Shown here: in pieces, positions 31,687-41,003 of the stretch
Numbering within the stretch: position 1 is the first letter of the stretch
Layout: the number at the start of each line of letters is the position of its first letter
Assembly (NCBI GenBank): GCA_964475835.1
Contig: CAYYYL010000017.1
Coordinates: 1-59,270 of the forward strand
Source of the DNA: JABDCI01 sp964475835
Lineage (GTDB): Bacteria > Verrucomicrobiota > Verrucomicrobiia > JABWAM01
DNA length: 59,270 bases
Direction of reading: 5' to 3'
Made by a program: the position numbers and the translations under genes
Notes under the pieces: generated by a model
Told to the model about the DNA's origin: nothing
The model's input: the letters and a program-made list of their open reading frames with translations, nothing else
Databases searched by the model: none

Positions 31687-32601
31687 ATGAGCACACCCAT
31701 GACATCCGAACTTTTTGACAGCTACCTGCCGAAGACCTTCACCATCGAGACTGCACTGGCATGCAATCTTCACTGCCCGGAATGCGCCATCGGAGGCGGC
31801 ATGATCACTCGCGCAAAGGCCCTTCTCACCTTCGATCAATACAAAATCATCGCCGACAAGATGCGTCCCTTTGCCAAATACGTCTATCTCCACCTTTGGG
31901 GGGAACCGTTGCTGAACAAGGAAATATTCAAAATGCTCCGCTACACCGCGGACTTCGCCAAGACGAATATCAGCACCAACGCTCTTCTCCTTGATGAGGA
32001 AAAAGCGGAGGCGCTCGTCACCTCCGGAGTCACCGACGTCATCGTCTCCATCGATGGCTTCACCCAGGAGGTTTATGCGCAGTATCGGGTCGGGGGGAAG
32101 GTGAAGGACGCCCTCGCAGCCCTTAAGCTTTTACAGGAAACGAACCTGAAGCACGGTGGGCGTGTGAATTTGATCCCCCAATTCATCGTCTTCAAACACA
32201 ACCAGCACGAAAAGGAACTGTTTCGTGAATATTGCAACTCCCTCGGTTTGCAGGCGTTTTTGAAATCCCCTTATATCCGGACTGGAACAGGGAAGTTTGA
32301 AAAATCAGACCACCCTGAACATTGGCGCCCCGAATACGCCGACACGGCGGCGCTCCGCCAGGGGATGCGCGACTGCAACAACCCCAAAGAGGTACTCACC
32401 ATGCTCGTGGATGGGTCGTGCGTCATCTGCTGCCATGACTATTCCCGAGTCACCTGCTTCGGCAACATCTTCAAACAAAGCGTCCTCGACATTTGGGACA
32501 GTCCGGCGTATCGGCAATATCGTTGGAACATCCTCACGGGACACGCCTCCGATTTTTGCGTCAATCACTGCATGAGCTTCATTCAAAGCAAGGCCGCCTG
32601 A
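31687..32601 (+). CDS. Radical SAM/SPASM protein
   Basis: The 304 aa protein has CNLHCPEC with Cys 26, 30 and 33 for the 4Fe-4S cluster and the usual GEPLLN strand-turn. SPASM-like cysteines (CVICCHD and CVNHCMSF) follow at the C-terminus. It is shorter than the other radical SAM gene and not a close copy. It stops one base before the start of the large methyltransferase fusion, so these are co-transcribed. Its substrate is unknown. A sugar or peptide modification in the surface glycan pathway is inferred from its neighbours. Confidence 0.88.
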   Translation: MSTPMTSELFDSYLPKTFTIETALACNLHCPECAIGGGMITRAKALLTFDQYKIIADKMRPFAKYVYLHLWGEPLLNKEIFKMLRYTADFAKTNISTNALLLDEEKAEALVTSGVTDVIVSIDGFTQEVYAQYRVGGKVKDALAALKLLQETNLKHGGRVNLIPQFIVFKHNQHEKELFREYCNSLGLQAFLKSPYIRTGTGKFEKSDHPEHWRPEYADTAALRQGMRDCNNPKEVLTMLVDGSCVICCHDYSRVTCFGNIFKQSVLDIWDSPAYRQYRWNILTGHASDFCVNHCMSFIQSKAA

Positions 32602-32602
32602 C

Positions 32603-34711
32603 ATGGAAACCCTCCTTCAACAACCTCCCGCCAAGTCCACCGGGGAAACCCCGGTGCCGGAAAAAGCGGTGCGTAAGATCAACCTCTGCTGCGGGCCCGT
32701 GCGGCTGCCGGGCTACATTAACATCGATATCGCGGGGGATGCGGATGTGGTGCTCGACCTGGAAAAGGAACTCCTTCCCTTTCCAGATGAAAGCGTCGGG
32801 ACCCTTGTCTGCATCTCGGCCATCAACTATTTTTCGCGGTCGAGAGGACTCGAAATCGTCCGGGATGTGCACCGCGTTCTCGCCCCGGGTGGAGTGGTGC
32901 GCTTCGCTGTCCAGGATCTCCGCATTCTTGCCTCAAACTACCTTCATCAAAACAAAGCGTTCTATTTCGAAAAACTGGCCGATGGACGTGATCGTTTTCC
33001 CGGACAGACTTTCGCTGACAAGTTCAACGAGTTCTTCAAGGGCTTTCAATCCTGTGGCAAGACGTGCCAGTTTGTTTACGATTTCGAAACCCTCGCCCTT
33101 GCCTTTCGTGAAGCCGGGTTTTCCCAGGTGGAGCAAAAGGATTTTCGACAGAGTCGCATTCCCCAGATCGAATTGATCGATAATCGTCCGGAACAGATGT
33201 TCTTCCTCGAGGCAACCAAGGGGGCAACTGCGGTGCGCCCCCCAGTGTCCAACCCGGCTCCGAAAAAGTCGGATGCCCACCCTCTTCTTGAAAAGGGACG
33301 CCGGCTCTGGGACCAGGGACAACACGAGCGTGCCTGGCAGCTCTGGCTGAAGGTTCTTGAACTCAACCCTAAGGATCGCGCAGCGGTCGAATGTGTGGCC
33401 AAGGTGCTTCAGGAAAAAAAACGTTTCGATGACGAGGAAAAACTTTATCGGGCATACCTCAACGTGCAGCCCCAGGATAGCGCCGTTCTCCAGGCCTTGG
33501 AGGACGTGACCCAACGCCGCACGGCGGTTCAAACGAACGAGGCGATGATTCTCAAATCCCGGGAGACCCTTCAACGACTGGACTTGCGCGTCAACCGCAT
33601 CCTTCCAGACGAAGAACATCTCGCAGGATGCATGAAATGGCTTCGCTCCGCACACAGTGCAACCAATTTCAAAGGAGTCTCCGCCTACTACCATCCCACC
33701 AAACCCGGTTGGGATGTCGCCTATCCCGAAACCACGGGTTACATCACTGCGACGTTTGTACGCCACGGCCAGCTAACCCGTAACGAGGGGTCCATCCAAT
33801 CCGCCATCCAGATGGCGGACTGGGAAATCGATATTCAATCTCCCGAAGGTGGTGCCGGTGAACCTGTCGGCGTCTATGGACTTCGTCCCCGCATCTTCAA
33901 CACCAGCCAGGTGATGTACGGCTGGATCGCTCTTTATCGTCACACCAAGGATTCGAAGTATCTGGATGCCGCCCGCAAAGCCGGTGACTGGATTGTCCAA
34001 CTTCAGGATCCCGATGGCAACTGGACGCAGAACACCTACCGGGGCCCGAAGACTTACAAGATTCGCGTGGCCTGGGCCCTGCTCGAACTGTTCAACGACA
34101 CTCAGGATCCCAAATACCGCATCGCCGCGGAACGCACCATCAACCATGTCCTGAAACAGGCGCATCCCAACGGATGGTTCGCCAACATGAGTCTCTCGGA
34201 TCCCGGAAAACCCTGGACCCATCTCATTGCCTACACCCTTGTCGGACTTCATCAGGTATACCGTCTCAACAACGCCGACTGTGATCGCCGGCGCATCCTG
34301 AAACTTCTGACTGTGGCCGCCGCAGGGATCTGCCGGTTCTACGATCAAAAGGTACAGGAGGGCATGGCGCCGCTGTACGGATTACCCGCCACCTTTGACG
34401 CCAACTGGTCGAGTATCGACGCCTGGTCCTGCAACACCGGGGATGCCCAACTTGCCTTCTTCCTCCAGGGGATGGGACGGGAGATCGGCAATCAGACCTT
34501 CCTCCGTGTCGCGGATGCCATCACGAACGATCTAAAGAAACGCCATCTGATGGACGGCATCGACGACCTCAACATCCATGGTGCCCTGACCGGTTCCTAT
34601 CCCATCGCAGCGGAATACGGCGCCTATGCGATTCCAAACTGGGGGGTGAAATTCTTTGCCGACGCCCTTCTTCAAAAACTCTCCCCGGACCTTGCACCTC
34701 TGCTTGGATGA
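32603..34711 (+). CDS. Fusion: SAM methyltransferase, TPR, alpha/alpha-toroid domain
   Basis: Residues about 24-205 form a methyltransferase (NLCCGPVRLPG motif I). A helical TPR-like segment (about 230-315) follows. Residues about 345-700 make an alpha/alpha six-hairpin-like domain with repeated motifs such as DSKYLDAARKAGDWIVQLQD and KTYKIRVAWALLELFND. Such domains occur in glycosidases, epimerases and prenyl-cyclase-like proteins. The 702 aa whole starts one base after the second radical SAM gene and overlaps the next fusion gene by 4 bases. One cytoplasmic polypeptide would thus join sugar modification with a carbohydrate-binding or -processing barrel. The barrel chemistry cannot be stated. 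Confidence 0.7.
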   Translation: METLLQQPPAKSTGETPVPEKAVRKINLCCGPVRLPGYINIDIAGDADVVLDLEKELLPFPDESVGTLVCISAINYFSRSRGLEIVRDVHRVLAPGGVVRFAVQDLRILASNYLHQNKAFYFEKLADGRDRFPGQTFADKFNEFFKGFQSCGKTCQFVYDFETLALAFREAGFSQVEQKDFRQSRIPQIELIDNRPEQMFFLEATKGATAVRPPVSNPAPKKSDAHPLLEKGRRLWDQGQHERAWQLWLKVLELNPKDRAAVECVAKVLQEKKRFDDEEKLYRAYLNVQPQDSAVLQALEDVTQRRTAVQTNEAMILKSRETLQRLDLRVNRILPDEEHLAGCMKWLRSAHSATNFKGVSAYYHPTKPGWDVAYPETTGYITATFVRHGQLTRNEGSIQSAIQMADWEIDIQSPEGGAGEPVGVYGLRPRIFNTSQVMYGWIALYRHTKDSKYLDAARKAGDWIVQLQDPDGNWTQNTYRGPKTYKIRVAWALLELFNDTQDPKYRIAAERTINHVLKQAHPNGWFANMSLSDPGKPWTHLIAYTLVGLHQVYRLNNADCDRRRILKLLTVAAAGICRFYDQKVQEGMAPLYGLPATFDANWSSIDAWSCNTGDAQLAFFLQGMGREIGNQTFLRVADAITNDLKKRHLMDGIDDLNIHGALTGSYPIAAEYGAYAIPNWGVKFFADALLQKLSPDLAPLLG

Positions 34712-37700
34712 TTTTTATGGAAACGCAGACTTTTGGACGACGATCCCCTCACCGAATCCAGGTGTCGGACATCAACAGCGGGGTGCAGGCCGCACGCGAG
34801 CTGGTTCAGAAAAGCAGTTTTCTCGAAGCGTTTGATGTTTACGAACAACTCGCCGCCACTTTCCCGGATCTTTCCATTCCGATCCTTGCGGAACTTTACG
34901 AGGTCTATCAAAAACTCCCCAACCGCAGCCGCTACCATCTCTACGTGGCGCGTCACTTCAACTTCGGCGTCAAGTCCGGTGACAAGGTGATCGACATCGG
35001 AAGTGGACATATTCCCTTTCCTCTGGCAACGCATCTCTCCGACATCACACTGACCGATCACGGTTACGGACGCGCCGGAGCTCCCTTCAAACATGTCGAT
35101 GGCAAACCGGTGTACGAGTGCAACATCGAGAAACTTCCATTCGCAGAAAAGGAATTTGATTTTGCCTACTGTTCCCATGTGCTCGAGCATGTGGATGATC
35201 CCATCAAAGCGTGCCGGGAATTGATGCGCGTCGCAAAAAGGGGCTATCTCGAGACCCCAAACCGCGCAAAAGATCTTTTCCTCGATAGTGGAAAACCCTC
35301 GAACCACCACTGGATGGTTGACACAGGTCGTGACGGTCTGATCTTCCGTCCCTACACCCCCGAATTGCTCGACGGTCTTCAGTGCAACGTGCTGATGCAG
35401 ATGCACACCGCTCCGCAAACCGACCGAGAAAAGGCATTCTCCGCTCTCATCTACCTCAAGGGGGACATGGTCAACACCATGCTGCTCTGGGAAAATGAAT
35501 TTGCCGTGCGTGTGCTGGATGCGAATCAGAACGTGATTGCGGAACATATCCCCGGATCGACCAAGACCACTCCGTCCACGTCCCCATCCATCCGGATATC
35601 TGAATCCGAGCGCACACCCTCCACAACCGGACCCCGGCTCAAGTTCCTCCAGGTGCACCCCTTCTATCCCCACTATCTGGAGCAATTTTATGCGGGACGT
35701 CCCGATCTCGGCATCGCGAACTTTGACACCCAGATCCAGGCATTGCTCGACGACGCGTTCAGCGGGATCCATATCTTCGCGCCGGAAATGAAAAAGCTGG
35801 GCTATGATTCCCAGTTCATCGTGGCCAACTGTCCCCCCTCCCAGGCTAAATGGATGCAGGAACATGGCAAAGGGTTGAAGGATCAGAACGACTGGGTTCG
35901 CGAAATTGTCCGGGAACAGATCGAAACGATCAAACCGGATATCCTCTATCTCTCCGAGCCCATCCAATTTGACGCCCGCTTTGTCCGCACCCTGTCCCAC
36001 CGTCCCAAACTGGTCGTGGGCTGGCGTGCCTCCGATATTCCAGGAGACACCGACTGGTCCACCTTTGATCTTTTCCTTTCCAGTCTGACCGGGATGCGTG
36101 AAACCGCCCTCAAACTGGGTGCCAAAAAGGCTGTCCATTTTTACCCAGGATTCCCCGGATGGATTTACGAAAAGATCCGCCACATCCAGCCGACCCACGA
36201 TGTCGCGTTCATCGGCTCATGGAATCCGGGACAATATCGCATTCGCAACCGCCTGCTGGCCCGACTTGCTTCCGAAGCCTCTCATTTCAGCTGTGCCATG
36301 CACATTTCCGGCACACAACCCGACATGCCTCCCGAACTTGCACGGTTAAATCTGGGGCCACGCTTTGGCATGGAGATGCAGCGCGCGCTTCGTTCCGGAC
36401 GGATCGCCTTCGATGCACGAGGAGAGATTGGCGTCTGGGCGGGCACCACCGAGCGCACGAACGATCTCGCAGCCCGCGAAACTGCAAATATGCGTATCTT
36501 TGAGGCCACGGGCAGCGGCGTGTTCCTTTTGACGCAACACCACGACAACCTGAGCCAATATTTCGAAATCGGACGTGAGATCGAAACCTATCGTGACGAA
36601 AACGAGATGATCGAAAAGATCCGTTACTACATCGCCCATCCCGAGGAGCGGGAGGCGATCGCACGGCGCGGTCACGAGCGTTGCGTGCGCGATCACAGCC
36701 TTGAGGCGCGGGCGCGGGCCTTTGACAAAATTTTACGGGAGAATCTCGTCCCAGCCTCGGCACCCGTACTCACCAGCCGCCCTGTTGAAATCCAGCTTCA
36801 GGAAAAAGCGCGCACTGCGTTTCAGGCACAGAACTATACCGAGTCCCTTCGCCTTCTCAACAAAACCAAGGCCACACGCAGGGAACTGCGTGATACCGAT
36901 TTTCTACGGGCCCAGTGCTTTCTCTATAACAACGAACCTCACGCCGCCATCGAAGCGCTGCGCGAGGAACTTCGATTCTTCCCGGATCACGCCGAGGCCG
37001 CAGCCCTTCTCGAATCTCTTTCCAAACAATTCATCCCCGAGGACACCTTCCAGACAGGAGATCCCGAATTCGAAGATCTTCTGAAGAAGATCCGTCCGAA
37101 TACCATGCTTTCCAAGCAGCGCCTGTTCTCTCTGTTCTCCCTTGCGAAACAGGTCTGCGTTCACAAAGTTCCTGGAAATTTCGTGGAATGTGGCGTGGCT
37201 GCGGGGGGCAGCTCGGCTCTCATGGCCTGGGTGATTTCCAAATACAGTCACATTCCCAGGAAGATCTTCTCCTTCGACACCTTCGAGGGCATGCCGGAAC
37301 CCGGCGTATTCGATCAATTCCAGGGCATCGAAGCCAATGCTACCGGATGGGGAACCGGCACCTGCGCCGCCCCCGTGAGAAGCTTGATGGGCGTGGCCAC
37401 CAAATTGTCCGTTCAGGACAAAATTGTACCTGTTAAGGGATTCTTTCAGGACACCCTTCCGGTGAAACGCTCAGAAATCGGCCAGATCGCGATGCTTCAC
37501 CTAGACGCCGACTGGTACGAATCGACCAAGGTGATTTTGGACAATCTGTTCGATCAAATCGTCGAAAGCGGGGTTCTTCAAGTCGATGATTATGGACACT
37601 GGGAGGGGTGCAAACGGGCGGTTCATGAATTCGAACAGGCGCGCGGATTGCAATTCCAGTTGAAGCAGGTGGACTATTCGGGCGTCTGGTTTCAGAAATT

Positions 37701-37728
37701 GACTGCGTTGCAACCCGCAGCCTGTTAG
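34708..37728 (+). CDS. Fusion: methyltransferase, GT-B, TPR, TylF-type methyltransferase
   Basis: By position: a methyltransferase with VIDIGSGHIPF (about residues 92-240), a GT-B-type module starting LKFLQVHPFYP (about 312-690, CgeB/GT4-like), TPR-like repeats (about 695-780), and a C-terminal macrocin O-methyltransferase (TylF)-like domain (about 795-1000). The last has FVECGVAAGGSSAL and a DYGHWEGCKRAV block. At 1,006 aa it is a four-part assembly enzyme. The ATG at 34708 overlaps the previous stop; an ATG at 34717 is also possible. Methylated sugars in a chain built by the GT module are the natural inference. Confidence 0.75.
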   Translation: MIFMETQTFGRRSPHRIQVSDINSGVQAARELVQKSSFLEAFDVYEQLAATFPDLSIPILAELYEVYQKLPNRSRYHLYVARHFNFGVKSGDKVIDIGSGHIPFPLATHLSDITLTDHGYGRAGAPFKHVDGKPVYECNIEKLPFAEKEFDFAYCSHVLEHVDDPIKACRELMRVAKRGYLETPNRAKDLFLDSGKPSNHHWMVDTGRDGLIFRPYTPELLDGLQCNVLMQMHTAPQTDREKAFSALIYLKGDMVNTMLLWENEFAVRVLDANQNVIAEHIPGSTKTTPSTSPSIRISESERTPSTTGPRLKFLQVHPFYPHYLEQFYAGRPDLGIANFDTQIQALLDDAFSGIHIFAPEMKKLGYDSQFIVANCPPSQAKWMQEHGKGLKDQNDWVREIVREQIETIKPDILYLSEPIQFDARFVRTLSHRPKLVVGWRASDIPGDTDWSTFDLFLSSLTGMRETALKLGAKKAVHFYPGFPGWIYEKIRHIQPTHDVAFIGSWNPGQYRIRNRLLARLASEASHFSCAMHISGTQPDMPPELARLNLGPRFGMEMQRALRSGRIAFDARGEIGVWAGTTERTNDLAARETANMRIFEATGSGVFLLTQHHDNLSQYFEIGREIETYRDENEMIEKIRYYIAHPEEREAIARRGHERCVRDHSLEARARAFDKILRENLVPASAPVLTSRPVEIQLQEKARTAFQAQNYTESLRLLNKTKATRRELRDTDFLRAQCFLYNNEPHAAIEALREELRFFPDHAEAAALLESLSKQFIPEDTFQTGDPEFEDLLKKIRPNTMLSKQRLFSLFSLAKQVCVHKVPGNFVECGVAAGGSSALMAWVISKYSHIPRKIFSFDTFEGMPEPGVFDQFQGIEANATGWGTGTCAAPVRSLMGVATKLSVQDKIVPVKGFFQDTLPVKRSEIGQIAMLHLDADWYESTKVILDNLFDQIVESGVLQVDDYGHWEGCKRAVHEFEQARGLQFQLKQVDYSGVWFQKLTALQPAAC

Positions 37729-37741
37729 GTTCTGGACCGGC

Positions 37742-39013
37742 ATGGCAATGCGCGTTGTTCATCTCTGCACCTCGGACTCCGGGGGCGCCGGAAAGGCGGC
37801 TCATCGACTCCACCAGAGTCTGCAAGTCATCGGCCTCTCCTCCTCCATGCTCGTGTTGAACAAGGATTCCAAGGATCCGTCCGTATTCAGCCTGACACCC
37901 GATTATCAGCCCTCCCCAATCTGGATCTCCGAATCAGCGCGATGGGAGCAGCGGCTCCAGGTTTATCCAAACCGGCCCAAAGGGTTGGAGCTTTTTTCAG
38001 ACGCCCGAAGTGGTGTGCGGTTGAATCCCTGCCGTCAACTCCACGACGCTGATGTGATTCATTTTCACTGGATTGATGGCATGATCGATTTCAACCACGT
38101 CGCTGAGCTTTTTCCAAACAAGCCGATTGTCTGGACCCTTCACGACATGAACGCCTTCACGGGGGGATGTCACTACTCTTTGGGATGCCCGCGTTACACG
38201 ACCCAGTGCGGCGCGTGCCCTCAACTCGGCTCCTCGGACGAAAACGATTTTTCCCGGGAAGTCTGGATGGACAAGCACGGGGTTTATCCACGATTGAATC
38301 TTCACCCGGTCACCCCAAGCCGCTGGCTTGCGGAGAGAGCGCGTGAAAGCAGACTCCTTTCCTCACACGAGGTGCGGGTGATTCCAAACGGAATCCCCCT
38401 CGATCTCTATCAACCCGGCGATAAAAACGAATTGCGCACACGCTTCAACACTCCACAGGACGTCAAACTGGTGCTTTTTGGCGCAGCTCACGACACCGAT
38501 CGAAAGGGTTACCGTTATTTTCTCGAGGCGATGCAACAGCTCCGCTGCGATTCCAAATTGATTCTTCTGACCTTCGGCACGGTTCCAGCCGAGCACACCA
38601 CCCCCCTTCCCCATCCCCTCATCAATCTGGGAAATGTGGCTGAGGAACCCCGGCTGGCCATGATTTATGCCCTCGCGGATGTGTTTGTCATTCCATCCCT
38701 TGAAGACAACCTCCCGAACACGGTCATCGAGTCCCTTGCATGCGGCACTCCTGTGGCTGGGTTTCGAACGGGCGGGATTCCCGACATGGTGGAGGATCGG
38801 GTTCATGGCGCACTCGCCGAACCCCGCGATGTCCAGGGTCTGGTGGATTCCATTCTCTGGTGCCTGAATCATCCCCAACCCGCAGAACTTCGCCGCGCCT
38901 GTCGCAGCAAGGCCGAAAGTTTCTATAGTCTCGAAAAACAGGCTCATGCGTTTCGAGACCTGTATTCCGAAATTCTATCGAAGCATTCCTCCAATTCGAG
39001 GATTTCCCTATGA
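37742..39013 (+). CDS. GT4-type glycosyltransferase, tandem copy 1
   Basis: The 423 aa GT-B enzyme begins VVHLCTSDSGGAGKAAHRLH. It has an acceptor-side WTLHDMNAFTGGCHY stretch with a Cys-rich loop and VIPNGIPLDLYQP at the domain hinge. The E-x7-E nucleotide-binding part lies in SLEDNLPNTVIES. Retaining transfer from a nucleotide sugar is expected. It is clearly a duplicate of the next gene, sharing the same start, the same Cys loop and the same C-terminal WCLNHPQP-like stretch. It overlaps that gene by ATGA and lies 13 bases after the fusion gene. Donor and acceptor unknown. Confidence 0.9.
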   Translation: MAMRVVHLCTSDSGGAGKAAHRLHQSLQVIGLSSSMLVLNKDSKDPSVFSLTPDYQPSPIWISESARWEQRLQVYPNRPKGLELFSDARSGVRLNPCRQLHDADVIHFHWIDGMIDFNHVAELFPNKPIVWTLHDMNAFTGGCHYSLGCPRYTTQCGACPQLGSSDENDFSREVWMDKHGVYPRLNLHPVTPSRWLAERARESRLLSSHEVRVIPNGIPLDLYQPGDKNELRTRFNTPQDVKLVLFGAAHDTDRKGYRYFLEAMQQLRCDSKLILLTFGTVPAEHTTPLPHPLINLGNVAEEPRLAMIYALADVFVIPSLEDNLPNTVIESLACGTPVAGFRTGGIPDMVEDRVHGALAEPRDVQGLVDSILWCLNHPQPAELRRACRSKAESFYSLEKQAHAFRDLYSEILSKHSSNSRISL

Positions 39014-40254
39014 AGGTTGTTCATCTCAGTACTTCAGACAGTGGCGGCGCGGGAAAAGCCGCCCTCCGGTTGCACAACGGTTTGAACTCCATCGGAGTGT
39101 CATCCGGGATGTTCGTCCTGAGCAAACAGAGCCAGGATCCCACGGTCACCCCGCTTCCTCCCGGAACCCAGCCCTCACCCATCTGGCAGGAGCAGTGGAC
39201 GCGCTGGCAACAACTTCTCACGGGCTATCCGCAACATGCCCCCGATATTGAGCTTTTTTCCGACACGATTTCTTCGGCCCGTTTATCCGGCCTTCGGGAA
39301 ATCGAAGAGGCGGACATCATTCATCTCCACTGGATCGATGGGCTTCTGGACTACCCTCACGCGACGGAAGTGTTCCAGGGAAAACCTGTGGTATGGACCC
39401 TCCACGACATGAACGCGTTCACGGGCGGATGTCACTATGCGCTTTCTTGCGAACGCTACTCTCATCAATGCGGTGCATGCCCGCGGCTCGGATCGACGGA
39501 GGAAGCCGATCTCTCGCGAACTGTCTGGACCGCCAAGCGCGATGCGTTTGCCCGTATGAAGTTGCAACCCGTGACCCCCAGCCGATGGCTTGGGGATTGC
39601 GTTCGACGAAGCAGTCTTCTTTCGAAACACGGCGTGGATGTCATTCCCAATGGAGTTCCGGTCGATATTTTCCAACCCCGTCCCAAACACGAAGTCCGAA
39701 AAAGCGTGGGGCTTCCTATCGATTCCAAAATCCTTCTCTTTGGCGCCCACTATGATTCGGAGCGAAAAGGCTTCCGATTTCTTCTGGAGGCGTTTCAAGC
39801 CCTGACGGCGACCCGATCCGATCTTGCGTTGATGTTTTTCGGGGAACTTAACCCTGAGATGTCCCAGGGAATCCAGGCCCCCATCTTCCGCATCGGCCCC
39901 ATCCACGACGAAAACGTCCTCGCCGCCATTTACAGTGCTGCGGATGTGTTCGTCATTCCCTCCGTGGAGGACAATCTTCCCAACACCGTGCTCGAATCCC
40001 TCGCTTGCGGCACACCCGTCGCCGGTTTCAGCACGGGAGGCATCAAGGACATGGTAGCTCATCAACAAACAGGCGCGCTCGCGGCACCCCGGGACGTCGG
40101 AGGACTGATCGACGCCATTCGCTGGTGTCTGGATCATCCCCAACCAGATGAATTGCGCCAGGCATGCAGGGATCGGGCGGTTCGGGACTATGCGCTTGAA
40201 GTTCAAGCCCGCGCATTCCGGGACCTGTACGGGAAAATCTTGAAACGCTCGTAA
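39010..40254 (+). CDS. GT4-type glycosyltransferase, tandem copy 2
   Basis: The 414 aa enzyme is a divergent tandem copy of the one before it. Shared features are VVHLSTSDSGGAGKAALRLH at the start, WTLHDMNAFTGGCHY with the Cys loop, VIPNGVPVDIFQP and SVEDNLPNTVLES (E-x7-E). The two are similar along their full length, so the duplication is old enough to allow different donors or linkages. They would add consecutive sugars. It is followed by convergent minus-strand genes with an 8-base gap, so it ends the cluster that starts at the third sigma-54 site. Confidence 0.9.
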   Translation: MKVVHLSTSDSGGAGKAALRLHNGLNSIGVSSGMFVLSKQSQDPTVTPLPPGTQPSPIWQEQWTRWQQLLTGYPQHAPDIELFSDTISSARLSGLREIEEADIIHLHWIDGLLDYPHATEVFQGKPVVWTLHDMNAFTGGCHYALSCERYSHQCGACPRLGSTEEADLSRTVWTAKRDAFARMKLQPVTPSRWLGDCVRRSSLLSKHGVDVIPNGVPVDIFQPRPKHEVRKSVGLPIDSKILLFGAHYDSERKGFRFLLEAFQALTATRSDLALMFFGELNPEMSQGIQAPIFRIGPIHDENVLAAIYSAADVFVIPSVEDNLPNTVLESLACGTPVAGFSTGGIKDMVAHQQTGALAAPRDVGGLIDAIRWCLDHPQPDELRQACRDRAVRDYALEVQARAFRDLYGKILKRS

Positions 40255-40262
40255 ACCGGCTA

Positions 40263-41003
40263 CTACTTCTTTTTGAAAAAGTAGTGCGGGCTTTTAGAAA
40301 TCAGTTCGTACCGTCCGGCGGCGTGCACCTCGCGCACGAGCTGATTCACAGGCCAGGGGCTTCCATCCGCGGAATCATCAAACAAAATAAATCCCCCGGG
40401 CAGAAGAAATTCGTCCACATTCTGAAAGTCGCGCTTCGCAAATTCGTATTGATGATTGCCGTCGATGAAGGCGAATCCAATGGGCCCACCCAGTTGGACT
40501 TTCTGCATGAAAACATCCACCATTTCCCGCCTCTCACGCCACGCCGGAAAAAACTCGTCCGAGAAAAGCTCGATCGTATGGGGAGGATGTCCTTTGGAAA
40601 AAAACTGAACGTTTCGGATGAACGTCTCCTTCACAAAATTCCGGTATTCCGGATGCGTGACCGTCGTATGGGGATCAATCGTTCCCTGGTTGGAACCTTC
40701 GAACACCCATCGATCACAGGTGAAAAACGGGGCTTTTTTGTGCTTCTGATTAAAATATCCGATCAGATTGGTGGAGAGCCCGCAGAAGGAACCGACTTCC
40801 ACGATGGCCCCACCGGGCATGTAGGCGGCGCCCACTTCCATGCAGGGAATGTTCTCGGGCGAAAGCATGCCCGCATTGGCAAATCCGAGCCAGTTGCTGA
40901 ACTCCGGAACCTTGTAACCAAGATTTGAACTCACAGGGCGCACCCTATCAGCGGCGTCCTGGGAACAAAAGCAAAAGTTCACAAGGCTGTCAGGCGGCTG
41001 CAT
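40263..41003 (-). CDS. Class I methyltransferase (Methyltransf_24 type)
   Basis: About 246 aa. It has AIVEVGSFCGLSTNLIG as a modified motif I and FAFIDGNHQYEFAKRDF followed by FILFDDS, the pattern of Methyltransf_24/cephalosporin-hydroxylase-like proteins often seen with sugar clusters. It probably methylates a sugar hydroxyl, or is a related hydroxylase. The start is uncertain. The ATG at 41003 overlaps the UDP-galactopyranose mutase stop by 14 bases and is preferred to a TTG at 41030. It is transcribed with that mutase. Its substrate could be the galactofuranose made from the neighbour's product, but this is only inference. Confidence 0.7.
   Translation of the reverse strand: MQPPDSLVNFCFCSQDAADRVRPVSSNLGYKVPEFSNWLGFANAGMLSPENIPCMEVGAAYMPGGAIVEVGSFCGLSTNLIGYFNQKHKKAPFFTCDRWVFEGSNQGTIDPHTTVTHPEYRNFVKETFIRNVQFFSKGHPPHTIELFSDEFFPAWRERREMVDVFMQKVQLGGPIGFAFIDGNHQYEFAKRDFQNVDEFLLPGGFILFDDSADGSPWPVNQLVREVHAAGRYELISKSPHYFFKKK

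Noticed and set aside
34672..36198. Minus-strand open frame of 508 codons
   Set aside because: It is antisense to the methyltransferase/GT fusion, whose motifs are plain on the plus strand.
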